A stretch of DNA of 64,000 bases from Hyaloperonospora brassicae (lineage: Eukaryota > Oomycota > Peronosporomycetes > Peronosporales > Peronosporaceae): the NCBI GenBank assembly GCA_947650285.1, contig CANTFL010001211.1, forward strand, positions 186,001 to 250,000, in the 5' to 3' direction. Within the stretch, counting starts at the first letter, position 1. Each line of letters begins with the position of its first letter. Shown in pieces: positions 11,951 through 21,129 of the stretch. Position numbers and translations under genes: made by a program. Below the pieces are notes generated by a model that was given only the letters and a program-made list of their open reading frames with translations, did no database searches and was not told where the DNA came from.

Positions 11951-12850
11951 GCTCTCGGCAGCCGATGCTACCGATAAAGACGGAAAAAGGAGCTCGTCAC
12001 CCAATCTCACTGACGTACTATCGATCGCATGGTAGCAATTAGTCTTTCTACGCGCTTCCTGACATGCGCATCGAACACCGCAACGAGTCGACCCAACAAA
12101 ACACGTCCACCGACTCTGGCAAACGCAGTCTCACGATGCCAATGTCCAGTCACCAGAGAAAGCGACGACAACAGCGCGCACTTGCGAGCACATGCGAGCT
12201 GTTGTCGTTGTTTTCTCTGGTGACTGGACATTGGCATACATGAGACTGCGTTTGCCAGAGTCGGTGGACGTGTCTGAGTGGCGCGCACTTACGAGCTGTT
12301 GTCGTCGCTTTCTCTGGTGACTGGACATTGACATACATGAGACTGCGTTTGCCAGAGTCGGTGGACGTGTCTTGTTGGGTCGACTCGTTGCGGTGTTCGA
12401 TGCGCATGTCAGGAAGCGCGCAGGAAGACTAATTGCTACCATGCGATCGATAGTACGTCAGTGAAATGGTGTGACGAGCTCCTTTTTCCGTCTTTATCGG
12501 TAGCATCGGCTGCCGAGAGCGTCTCCTGTTTGCTTCAATACTTGATCGCGAGGCTTTCACCTTCTGCATCCTTGCATCCATTCCGGACAGCTCGCAAGTG
12601 CGCGCTGTTGTCGTCGCTTTCTCTGGTGACTGGACATTGGCATACATGAGACTGCGTTTGCAGAGTCGGTGGATGTCTGAGTGGCAGACTTGCAGTGTTG
12701 TCGTCGCTTTCTCTGGTGACTGGACATTGACATACATGAGACTGCGTTTGCCAGAGTCGGTGGACGTGTCTTGCTGAGTCGACTCGTAGTGGTGTTCGAT
12801 GCGCATGTCAGGAAGCGCGCAGGAAGACTAATTGCTACTATGCGATCGAT
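11880..12850. repeat. Fold-back inverted repeat inside Copia-C gag
   Basis: An arm at 11880-12189 (starting GTCCGGAATGGATGCAAGG, which is Copia-C gag) is followed by its inverted copy at about 12297-12592, ending CCTTGCATCCATTCCGGAC. A second inverted copy at about 12606-12850 continues after Copia-A at 17549-17625. An 80-bp subunit (TTTCTCTGGTGACTGGACATT ... GAGTCGGTGGACGTGTC) occurs four times in one orientation (12205, 12310, 12615, 12710) and once inverted (12093-12180). The arms would form a hairpin of roughly 300 bp. Part is duplicated gag; the rest matches no coding family I know. Confidence 0.75.
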
Positions 12851-12855
12851 AGTAC

Positions 12856-13155
12856 TGTTGAGGGTTACCGGTACAACTCGAACTTCAAGCGTAGTTTTTA
12901 CGGGATAGTTCTTACGTCGGTAATTACCTCAGAGATGATTAGACGCGTAGGATGATTGGACGCGTGTAAATCAGGTTGATTAGATGCACCATGTGATTGG
13001 ATGCAGTCTAGGGTGGGCAGGATTAAGACCTATGAATCAATCACTTTCGAATCCTCCTTCTGCCGAGCAAGTGTTCTCTGCTCCGCTCCTCAAGCCTCTT
13101 TGCTCCTTCCGGTCTTTTCCGGTCTTCTCGTCACGTCAGTGCCATACCGTCAACA
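12856..13155 (+). repeat. Copia-A 5' LTR
   Basis: TGTTGAGGGTTACC ... CCGTCAACA. It is shorter than the 3' LTR by one 18-bp unit (GATGATTGGACGCGT with flanking AG), present once here and twice in the 3' LTR. Confidence 0.95.
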
Positions 13156-13167
13156 GGTTATGAGCCC
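13156..13167 (+). promoter_or_regulatory. Copia-A primer-binding site with embedded gag start
   Basis: GGTTATGAGCCC follows the LTR end with no spacer and is complementary to the anticodon stem-loop of initiator tRNA-Met (GGGCTCATAACC). The ATG at 13160 is the gag start. Confidence 0.8.
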
Positions 13168-14030
13168 AAGCGCGATGTCTTCTGCCAGCCACGCATCCTC
13201 CAGCGTCCTCATCGATAAGTTCGATGGGGATAACTATTCGACTTGGAGTCGATACATGCGTGGCGTGTTTTTGACGAAGTCAGTGTGGCACGCTATCAAC
13301 CGAAAAAGCTCCCTGACGTATGTGGACCCTCGGACGCAGGACGACTACGTCAAGACCAGATATATCGCGTTTGGAATGATGTTGCTGCACATGGGTGCGG
13401 ATTACCACCATGTGGTCGACAACTGCGAGGAAGCGTGGGTTGCGTGGCAACGTCTGAAGGTGCTGTACGGTGGATCCCAGAAAGCGGAGAGGATCTACCT
13501 CAAGCGGCAACTCTTCAGCATGAAGATGGATGAAGGCGCTAACGTCATGCATCACTGCAACGAGGTCCTGAACATCGCCGCCAAGCTTAGCAGCATCGGC
13601 GCGAAGATGGAGGACGAGGACGTTGCAATTTTCCTGCTGCTCAGCCTCCCTAAGAGTGTTGAGAACGTTGTTCTGAACTTGGAGATGAGCAGCACAGAGC
13701 TTCGTACCCCAGACGTGGTGAAGGTGCTCACGAATGAGCACGCCAAGCGCCAAGGGGAGAAGGTGACAACAACAGCGACGATGGTCAAGACTGAAGATGC
13801 AGCCAAGGCCTTCAACACTGAGCGCGAACCATACAAGTGCACCTACTGTGGGAAGGTGGGACACGCCGTGGATCGCTGTTGGACCAAGCAGAAGAATGAA
13901 AGTCGTGGAGCCCGACGCGGCGGCAATGGTCGTGGACGCGGAACGAACAATGTCCAGTGGGGACAATATCGTGATGAAGACAGCGACTACGATCAAGTAG
14001 CGTTTGCAGTTTTTTGGAGTGAGGACTCTC
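13160..14030 (+). CDS. gag: Copia-A Gag (UBN2/DUF4219-type) with zinc knuckle
   Basis: The start at 13160 is chosen because the frame opens in the primer-binding site as in the other Copia elements. Sequence upstream in the same frame is LTR. About residue 20 is the Gag entry motif [20 protein letters not shown]. This is followed by [14 protein letters not shown] and [16 protein letters not shown] (about residues 95-125), the helical region of copia Gag, then a CCHC zinc knuckle [14 protein letters not shown] (about 225) and a Gly/Arg-rich basic tail. Gag packages element RNA into virus-like particles. The frame should run into protease, but a one-base loss in a T-run near 14010 shifts it, and it ends at 14119 in an unrelated frame. 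Confidence 0.85.
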
Positions 14031-14043
14031 AGCGAAAAAGGAC

Positions 14044-14907
14044 GTGTCCGGAATGTGGGCCGTCGACAGTGGTGCAACACACCACATATGCCACGACAAG
14101 ACCAAGTTTGCAAGACTGAACAAGCGCAACGACGGTAAAATCTTGGTGGCGGATGGCAACAAAGTGGCCATCAAGGGTGTTGGAATCATCTTCGAAAAGG
14201 TGGTTCTGCCCGACGGTGAAGAGCGCGAAATCGAGATCAAAAATGTGCTTTACGTACCAAGCATGAGCAAGAATCTGCTTTCGGTACCGCAGATCAATAA
14301 GCACGACAAGTTTCAAGTTGTGTTTGACGGGACCAAGATGTTTGACGGGACCAAGATGTTTGTCGCTCGCAAAGGATCACAACAAGTGGTGGCAACAGCA
14401 GATCTTGTGGATGGTCTTTACTGGCTTCACACAGCTCATCGATCGGCCAATACGACAACAAGTGGAAAGAACGGTGTCGACTTACATGCGCGGATGGGAC
14501 ACGCCCCAACCGAAGTGCTTCGCAAAATGGTGGCGACGAACATGATCAAGGATGTGAAGGTACCTCTCAATTCAAGTGGATCAAGCGCATGTCGAGGATG
14601 CCAACAAGGGAAAATGGTCCAAAAACCATTCCCACGCAACCAAGACAAGCGCAGATGTGACACATTTGAGCTACTTCACGTCGACATCTGCGGACCCATG
14701 GAGATGAATTCACTGGGTGGCAGCAAGTATCTACTGCTGATCGTGGACGAAGCCAGTGGATGCATGAAGGGCTTCTGTCTACGCGTGAAGTCTGAGAGTG
14801 AGAACCACATTACACGATACATCAAGATGGTGCAAGCGCAGTTTGGCAAAAAGGTCAAGTTCGTCCGACACGACGGAGCCCGCGAGTTCGCAACCAACTC
14901 GCTTTAA
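14044..14907 (+). pseudogene. Copia-A protease and integrase N-terminal half
   Basis: The frame is shifted relative to gag. Protease has the catalytic triad [11 protein letters not shown] at the start. The integrase zinc-binding part is readable (HARMGHAP ... CRGCQQGK, about residues 145-190), then the catalytic core begins with LHVDICGPM (first Asp) and [14 protein letters not shown] (second Asp). A TAA at 14905-14907 ends the frame right after the second Asp. An 18-bp tandem duplication (GTTTGACGGGACCAAGAT) at 14323-14358 adds six residues (MFDGTK) compared with Copia-E. Confidence 0.85.
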
Positions 14908-15748
14908 GAATTCTACGAAGACGAAGGCATTGAGCAGCAGACGACGGTGCCATATGCACACCAGACGAACGGCACGGCGGAGCGCGCCATGAGGACCATC
15001 GTCACGATTGGTCGCAGCATGATCCACCATGCGAAGCTGGAAAAGTGCTTCTGGGCCGAAGCAGCAATGACGGCAATCTACGTCAAGAACCGTCTGCCGT
15101 CGCCTAAGGTTGTGCACAAGACTCCGTTCGAGATCGTCCACAACTCCAAGCCAAGTGTCAAGCACATGAGGGTGTTCGGTTGTCAGGTTTACATACTGAC
15201 ACCGAAGGAGAAGCGACTCAAGTGGGATCCTAAGGCTCGCACTGGGATATTCTTGGGCTACGAAGAAGCATCCAAAGCGTATCGCGTTTATGACATCGAG
15301 GCGGGGCAGGTGGTCATCAGTCGCGATGTCAACTTTGACAAGTCCGTCTTTGGACTTTCGCCGCCAACAACCGATGAAGATGCCGATGACATTGACTTCG
15401 ACTCCCTTGAGCTGTATGATGAATCGCCGGGTCAAGCGCAGTACAAGCAAACAGGCAAGCGCAAGAGTCATCCAAATGATGAAGAAGTACCATCTCCTTT
15501 CACGCGCACAGTGCGTCAACGGCCTGGACTAGAAGAATCGAGTGCGCCTGATAACTACACGGCCCACCAAGAAGATAGAAGAAGAAACGAAGAATGCTGA
15601 TGCATCGACTCCGCCTGTATTTTGGCATGCGGGTGCGAACCCTATCGAAACAGCAGTGGACTTATCCGAGCCACCGACTTTTAAAGCTGCGGTGAGCGGT
15701 CCTGATCAAGTGCATCGGCGTGAAGCCATCCAAGCGGAACTTAAGTAG
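14908..15748 (+). pseudogene. Copia-A integrase C-terminal half and linker
   Basis: Continues in the protease-integrase frame past the TAA: VPYAHQTNGTAERAMRTIV (with the third acidic residue, E of TAER), WAEAAMTAIYVKNRLPS and the GKEGF-like box GIFLGYEEASKAYRVYD. The acidic linker of about 100 residues before RT is broken by a frameshift near 15560-15600, where the frame ends at 15600, and by a TAG at about 15746-15748 just before RT. Confidence 0.85.
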
Positions 15749-16801
15749 ATGCGACTTCGTGGAGTATTCCGCGCAGCCAAGCTGCCTAAAGGACATCGAG
15801 CCATTGGCACGAAGTGGGTCTTCAAGATCAAGCGCAAAGCGGACGGATCAATTGACAAGTACAAGGCGCGTTCCGTGGCAAAGGGTTTCATGCAAAAGTA
15901 CGGGATCGACTACACGGAAACGTTTTCGCCCGTGGTCAAGTACGTGACGCTGCGCATGGTGATTGCAGTCGCCAAGTATTTCGGATGGACCATCGACCAA
16001 CTTGACGTGGTGACAGCATTCCTGAATGGTGTTATGGAGGAGAAGGTGTTCTGCGTCATCCCTGAAGGCGTAAAATTGGAGGGCTACTTCGATTTTCTGG
16101 AATTGGTGAAGGCAATCTACGGACTAAAGCAAGCGTCGCGCGTATGGAACGAAGCTTTTGACGAGTTCGTGTGCGCCATTGTATTCCAAGCGTCAAGCCT
16201 CGACCCGTGTCTCTACATAAGGATTGTGGAAGGGCAATGCGTGCTGCTACTGGTGTACGTGGATGACGTGTTGATCACCGGCAGCTCATGCGAGCCTATT
16301 GCACATACCAAGATCGACCTGAGGACACGATTCAAGATGACTGACAGCGGCAAGTGTGCATTTGTGCTTGGCATCGAGCTTTTGGATGGCGCAGATGGAA
16401 GCGTGACACTATGTCAGCGTCGGTATGTCGGTGACATACTCAAGCGCTTTAACATGGATTATTGCAAGGCCGTCGCAAGTCCAGTCGACATGAGCTCTCG
16501 ACTTGTGTCAAGTGATGCAGCCACCAAGGTCGATGCTCCTTTTCGCGAAGCGGTTGGTGCGTTGATGCACCTAACCACTGCAACGCGCCCGGACATTCCG
16601 TTCGCTGTAGGCTATGTGTCGCGGTTTATGAAGAATCCCCAAGAAGAACACTGGGTTGCGGTCAAGCGTATCCTACGATACCTACAAGGCACCAGGACGC
16701 ATGGACTTTGCTACAAGCCAAGCAACAATATCGACTTCCGTGGATATTCGGATGCGGACTGGGCTGGTGATCTCTCCGACCGCAAGTCAACTTCGGGGTA
16801 G
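15749..16801 (+). CDS. Copia-A reverse transcriptase and start of RNase H
   Basis: A 350-codon open stretch with complete copia RT blocks: KWVFKIKRKADG, FSPVVKYVTLRMVIA, QLDVVTAFLNG (first catalytic Asp), KAIYGLKQASRVWN, and the active-site box LLVYVDDVLITG. After RT come RPDIPFAVGYVSRFM and the RNase H opening YSDADWAGDLSDRKSTSG. A stop at 16800-16802 (TAG in place of Tyr in the usual GYTFML) cuts RNase H. These enzymes copy element RNA into DNA in the particle. The stretch depends on the upstream polyprotein, which is broken, so it is probably not expressed alone. Confidence 0.85.
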   Translation: MRLRGVFRAAKLPKGHRAIGTKWVFKIKRKADGSIDKYKARSVAKGFMQKYGIDYTETFSPVVKYVTLRMVIAVAKYFGWTIDQLDVVTAFLNGVMEEKVFCVIPEGVKLEGYFDFLELVKAIYGLKQASRVWNEAFDEFVCAIVFQASSLDPCLYIRIVEGQCVLLLVYVDDVLITGSSCEPIAHTKIDLRTRFKMTDSGKCAFVLGIELLDGADGSVTLCQRRYVGDILKRFNMDYCKAVASPVDMSSRLVSSDAATKVDAPFREAVGALMHLTTATRPDIPFAVGYVSRFMKNPQEEHWVAVKRILRYLQGTRTHGLCYKPSNNIDFRGYSDADWAGDLSDRKSTSG

Positions 16802-16807
16802 ACGTTC

Positions 16808-17218
16808 ATGCTGCTTGGTGCGCCAGTGAGTTGGGGCAGCAAGAAACAGCCAAGTGTTTCGTTGTACACGAGTGAAGCTGAATACATCGCACTCAGCTTG
16901 GCGATTCAAGAGGGCAAGTGGATTCATCGTCTACTTTGTGAATCCATGATGGCTGCCAACGAGGAAGGACCCGAGCTCGTCATCCGTGAAGACAATCAGT
17001 CGTGTATCAAGATGACGAAGAACCCAGTCAACCACGGCCGCGCCAAGCATATCGACATCAAGTACCATCACATCCGCGATGAAGTCAAGCGCGGTGAAGT
17101 GAAGCTCGAGTACTGCGAGACTGCGGTGATGTTGGCGGACATCATAACGAAGGGACTTCACGGGCCACGCCACAAGGAGATGAAGGCGGCTCTAGGGATT
17201 TGCGCGTGTTCGAATTGA
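16808..17218 (+). pseudogene. Copia-A RNase H C-terminal part
   Basis: Continues the RT frame after the TAG: APVSWGSKKQPSVSLYTSEAEYIALS (catalytic Glu), REDNQSCIKM (catalytic Asp), HGRAKHIDIKYHHIRDEV and ADIITKGLHG, the conserved end of copia RNase H. It ends at a TGA at 17216-17218, eight bases before the 3' LTR. Confidence 0.85.
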
Positions 17219-17225
17219 GGGGGCG

Positions 17226-17543
17226 TGTTGAGGGTTACCGTAACAACCCGAACTTCAAGCGTAGTTTTTACGGGATAGTTCTTACGTCGGTAATTACCTC
17301 AGAGATGATTAGACGCGTAGGATGATTGGACGCGTAGGATGATTGGACGCGTGTAAATCAGGTTGATTAGATGCACCATGTGATTGGATGCAGTCTAGGG
17401 CAGGCAGAGATTAAGACCTGTGAATCAATCACTTTCGAATCCTCCTTCTGACGAGCAAGTGTTCTCTGCTCCGCTCCTCAAGCCTCTTCGCTCCCTCCTG
17501 TCTCTTCCGGTCTTCTCGTCACGTCCGTGCCATACCGTCAACA
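17226..17543 (+). repeat. Copia-A 3' LTR
   Basis: TGTTGAGGGTTACCG ... CCGTCAACA, 318 bp. Apart from an extra 18-bp unit at 17335-17352 and scattered substitutions it matches the 5' LTR. It is followed by the AGTAC target duplication. Confidence 0.95.
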
Positions 17544-17548
17544 AGTAC

Positions 17549-17930
17549 GTCAGTGAAATGGTGTGACGAGCTCCTTTTTCCTTCTTTATCGGTGGCATCG
17601 GCTGCCGAGAGGGTCTCATGTTTGCTCAGCTTTGTCGGAGTCGCCAAGTAGCTGTACGTCGTGCTGCTACAATGTGTCGTCACGGCCTTGAGGTGTCATT
17701 ACAGTTTGCCGCCGATACCGAGTTGTCGTTACTTGTGATGTGTACACCGCTGTCTTTGCTCTCGTGCACTTGGGTCTTGTCCGCGCGTGGCAATGACGTG
17801 ATATAGTATGTGCACTAAAGCAAACGACTTTGGCCGCCTATGCTCGATCGTCTTCGGTATGACGTTCAGTGAACCGTTGCGTGTCGATGTCGTGGATGGA
17901 GAATAAAAAAGAAAGTAAATTACAGTCGGT
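17549..17930. other. End of fold-back copy, then unidentified GC-richer DNA
   Basis: 17549-17625 continues the second inverted fold-back copy (GTCAGTGAAATGG ... TCATGTTTGCT). From 17626 to 17930 the sequence has normal GC content, no recognised frame, and ends in GGAGAATAAAAAAGAAAG. It matches no other part of the window that I can see. Confidence 0.5.
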
Positions 17931-17934
17931 TATT

Positions 17935-18330
17935 CACGATACCTTTTGCACTTAGTCAAGTCAAGTTACACTTGATACACGAAAACATAATTTTTTTCAA
18001 ATTATCAAAGATTTTTATAATAAATTAAATTTTTAATGTTGGAACAAAATTTATTTATAAAAAATTAAAACAGTCTTAACTTAATTGGTAGAGTATTAGC
18101 CTAGTTTTTTAAGCTTTTTTATATTCAGCTTAGAAAAAGGTTTATTATTTAAAAATGAAAGGTCTTATAATTAAAAACATTATAAATATAATATTATTTT
18201 CAAAAAAATAGATTTTTATATTTGTTTATTAGATATGAATAATTTAATAACCTTTTTTTGAATATATTTTTTAAATTTATCTTGATTTATTTCTAAATAT
18301 TTCTCTTTTGAATTTTAATTTTTCTTTAGG
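17935..18330. other. AT-rich segment, organelle-like insertion candidate
   Basis: About 400 bp with strikingly low GC (poly-A/T runs throughout) inside GC-richer retrotransposon DNA. At 18077-18118 it has ACTTAATTGGTAGAGTATTAGCC followed by TTTTTTAAGC, resembling the D-arm and anticodon arm of a mitochondrial tRNA, perhaps tRNA-Lys. On the minus strand about 18215-18320 reads a Lys/Ile/Asn-rich frame. The left edge is vague, and at 18331 Copia-C gag resumes abruptly. A nuclear copy of mitochondrial DNA is the simplest reading, but only composition and a partial tRNA-like motif support it. Confidence 0.4.
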
Positions 18331-19456
18331 CTGCTGGCACGGGTATTAGCCGAAACTTCTTTCGAGGACGAGAGAATGCGCGGCGTCGACGAAAGCGGAC
18401 TGTTCGCTTCCATGCTTGGTGCTGACTTTACCGGCAGGCTTCATCGCGGAGCTTTGGAACTTTCGGACATTCGTGAACGGCTTGGATCAGCACAAGCTCG
18501 ACGGGTGGGTGGTCGGATTGACGATTTTGAGGATATGGCCGCGACACATTTTGAGCAGTAACTAGCCGAGCCACTCGCCGCCGCCTCAGCTTCCACAATA
18601 TTAGCCGTAGTCGATGCCTCAAGCACCACCAGGACCACCACAGCACGTCCCCAAGCCAAAGCACTACCGAACACCTGATGTTAAACATCTCAAGTTTGCG
18701 ATCGCAAGTTTGATGGCACCGAGGTGTACGTGAGGCTGGGGTCAAAAATTTTGACTGGGGTAAACCCTTATGGCGCCAATTGGACATGGTCCAGAGTCGT
18801 GCGGTTTCCTGTGGATTGATAATGTCAAGACCGACGTGTTCGGCCAGCACCTGACTGGGACCGCCGAGCATTACTCTAGCAAGCAAGTTGATTTATGGTG
18901 GACTGTGCTGCCGACGCTGCATTACGTTTAACAATGTATGCTGGACACGTTTAGGACAATTATCACAGCAGCACAAGCCATAAAGATTTTCACGACCAAG
19001 AAAGAGATCAAGCGTTTGTGGCCGGAGCACTACCTCTACCTAGTGGCTGTCAGTGACGCAGTAGGTGGCGCAGAGCAGCAAGTGCTGAACAACATTGTCA
19101 AGAATGCTTCACCAGAGCTATTGAAGATACTCATGGCCAAGCTTGACACGCACCGCATGGACTACCTTATGCACGCGGAGGGGCTAGCCCACTTCACCCA
19201 AGCTATCGAGATGGAAGCTTGTATAAGACGTTTCTTCGGAAAGAGGGTCGTAGCGGATATGGATGAGTCCACTAGCACAAGGACACGCGTACCTGCTACG
19301 GATGCGGTAAGTTCGGCCACGTCTCGGCTAATTGTCGCTGCAAAAGGACTGGTGATACGAACGGCGGCCGTCGCGGCAGACGCGATGGCAACATGGTGCT
19401 TTGCGTTGGAGAGGGAAAAGGAAGCAAGGACTTTCGTGCCGTTAAGAATGACCTAG
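18331..19456 (+). pseudogene. Copia-C gag, resumed
   Basis: Gag picks up after the insertion block as ESGLFASMLGADFTGRLHRG (18390-18450), equivalent to DSGMFLSMLDADFAGKLHRD in Copia-D. A gag block [22 protein letters not shown] is readable near 18840-18900, and 18938-19300 is open with FRTIITAAQAIKIFTTKKE, YLYLVAVSDAVGGAEQQVL and HRMDYLMHAEGLAHFTQAIE. Frames change around 18560-18930 and again near 19290. Confidence 0.8.
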
Positions 19457-19764
19457 CGATGGCAAAAGGCGACGACGGTGACACCGGGGCTAACGACTGG
19501 GTATTCGATAGTGCTTCCAGTCGACACCTCGTCAACAACGCCACACTTCTTATGGACGCTAGAGATTGTAAAGAAGAGTGTCAATTAGCTGAAGGTGAAG
19601 TGGTACGCATAGCGCGGGTCGAGAACGTGGTACTGACAGTACTAGCGAAAGTAAGACAGAAAATTGTGACGCTGACAGAGGTATTCTTCGCGCTTCAGCT
19701 GGCGCGCAACATCGTGTCATATGGCAAGCTCGAGCGTAATGGGTGTGGCCTTGTTTACGATTAA
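19393..19764 (+). pseudogene. Copia-C protease
   Basis: The frame contains NDWVFDSASSRHLVNN, the protease active-site region. The usual DSG is DSA here, so the catalytic glycine is lost. It continues with CKEECQLAEGEVVRI and ARNIVSYGKLERNGCGLVYD, then stops. It is homologous to the protease blocks of Copia-B and D. Confidence 0.75.
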
Positions 19765-19929
19765 ACGAAACGCGGTCTGGAGACACGTAGGGACGGCGAA
19801 GTCGCGTTCGACGTGATGATGCGGTACAATGTGCTGTACGTGAGAAAGTTGCAGTCATCACGCACGACACGGACTCCAATCGACGTGTTGATGGCGTTTC
19901 GGATGCGGGAAGATACGCCTAATGAGACG

Positions 19930-20700
19930 GATGCTGATTTGCAGATGGGCTCCCACTAAATTTTCACCAGCGACTCGGGCATTTCGCTTACGATAGCACC
20001 GGTAGAATGGCTAAGGACTCCGGTCTGGCATCAAACTCACGGATACAAAGCGCGAACGGCTTCTATCTCGTGCGCCTAGGGAAAGCAGACGAAAAATATT
20101 CAGCCGCGGAAATACACTGGCGCATATTCGCATATCGATAGAATCGGTGGAGTAATTTGCCCGGTATATAGGGCCCAATGATGCTGAAGGACATGCTGGG
20201 GAACCGTTAGCTTGTAAACTAAATAGATCACGAATCCAACTTCTGTCGCGTCTTTCTGTCTCCTACGACCGACAAGGACGCGAAGAAGTTTAAGTAGTTT
20301 CTGGGTTTTTATGATCCCCAGTTTAACTGCCGTACCCACGTTATTCCGCACAGACGGGGTGGCGAGTACGCAAACGTTGACCTGTTCTGTAAGTTGACAG
20401 GAGTTGCGCTGCAAATCAGTGAGGCAAAAATTCAGGCGTCGAACGGCAAGGTGGAGCGCATGACAGGACAGTGCTAGACGTGGCACGCAACAATGATTTT
20501 GCCAGTCGTCTTTTAGTGACCTTTTTTGGAATGCGCAGTTAAATATGTTGCGTATAAACTCAGACGCAGTCCATAGTGCTAACGCAAAGAGGGCGTCGCC
20601 GGAGGAGATTTGGACCAAGCAAGTATCCGACCTGGGTGATATGGTTGCTTTCAGATCGATCCGCACGGTTGAACGGGGTCCGGAAAGAACTTGCTAGCGC
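19930..20700 (+). pseudogene. Copia-C integrase remnant
   Basis: Heavily decayed. GKQTKNIQPRKYTGAYSHID near 20080-20140 corresponds to the zinc-domain end of Copia-B integrase. FRTDGVASTQTLTC near 20345-20390 corresponds to the second catalytic Asp region, and ANAKRASPEEIW ... FRSIRTV near 20580-20670 to the C-terminal part. Stops and frame changes are frequent. Confidence 0.6.
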
Positions 20701-21129
20701 AAGGGGCATAAGTTGGTGTCATCACCGGTCGCAGTGATGAGACGAAGAGATCCAGAATGTTTCTATAAAAGGAGAACAAAGTCACGGTTACACAGCACGT
20801 GCGAAACATTGAAACCCTCATCGCGGACCGAAACAGTCAGCTTTAAAGCGCACTCGAGTTTAAAGATCAGGCGGTCGCGATGGACGCACCAGGCGCAGTT
20901 GCTATTAGGTCTAAACAATGCCTGTGACTAGCACCCTTGCAAATAATGAAAAACCTGCGCGAAAGTTGCTAGCCGGCAAGAGTAAGTCCAAATCCTGGAC
21001 GTGCGCACAGGACGCGCAGTTCGACCAAGCGCACGCATGGATCAGGCGGTCAGGAGGATCTGGCTTAAGAAAAAGGTGTACCACAAGAAAGATTGGTAGC
21101 GCATGTGTGCGAGCGCGACCCTAAAAGCT

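Larger units (their letters stand above)
12856..17543 (+). mobile_element. Copia-A, Ty1/copia element inserted in the fold-back repeat
   Basis: LTRs at 12856-13155 (300 bp) and 17226-17543 (318 bp) are flanked by a perfect 5-bp duplication AGTAC (12851-12855 and 17544-17548). Before the element the fold-back copy reads GATCGATAGTAC and after it GTCAGTGAAATGG, exactly as the uninterrupted copy at 12445-12475. Plus-strand order is gag, protease, integrase, RT, RNase H, then a purine-rich tract (GAGGGGG, 17217-17223). It carries at least one frameshift and several stop codons, so it is non-autonomous now. It belongs to the same lineage as Copia-E. Confidence 0.95.

Noticed and set aside
13280..14113. 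277-codon minus-strand frame opposite Copia-A gag
   Set aside because: Antisense shadow of a clear gag gene with codon composition dictated by the sense strand.
18077..18150. Functional tRNA gene in the AT-rich segment
   Set aside because: D-arm sequence is recognisable, but acceptor and T arms cannot be paired and the anticodon arm is distorted; at most a decayed organellar tRNA.
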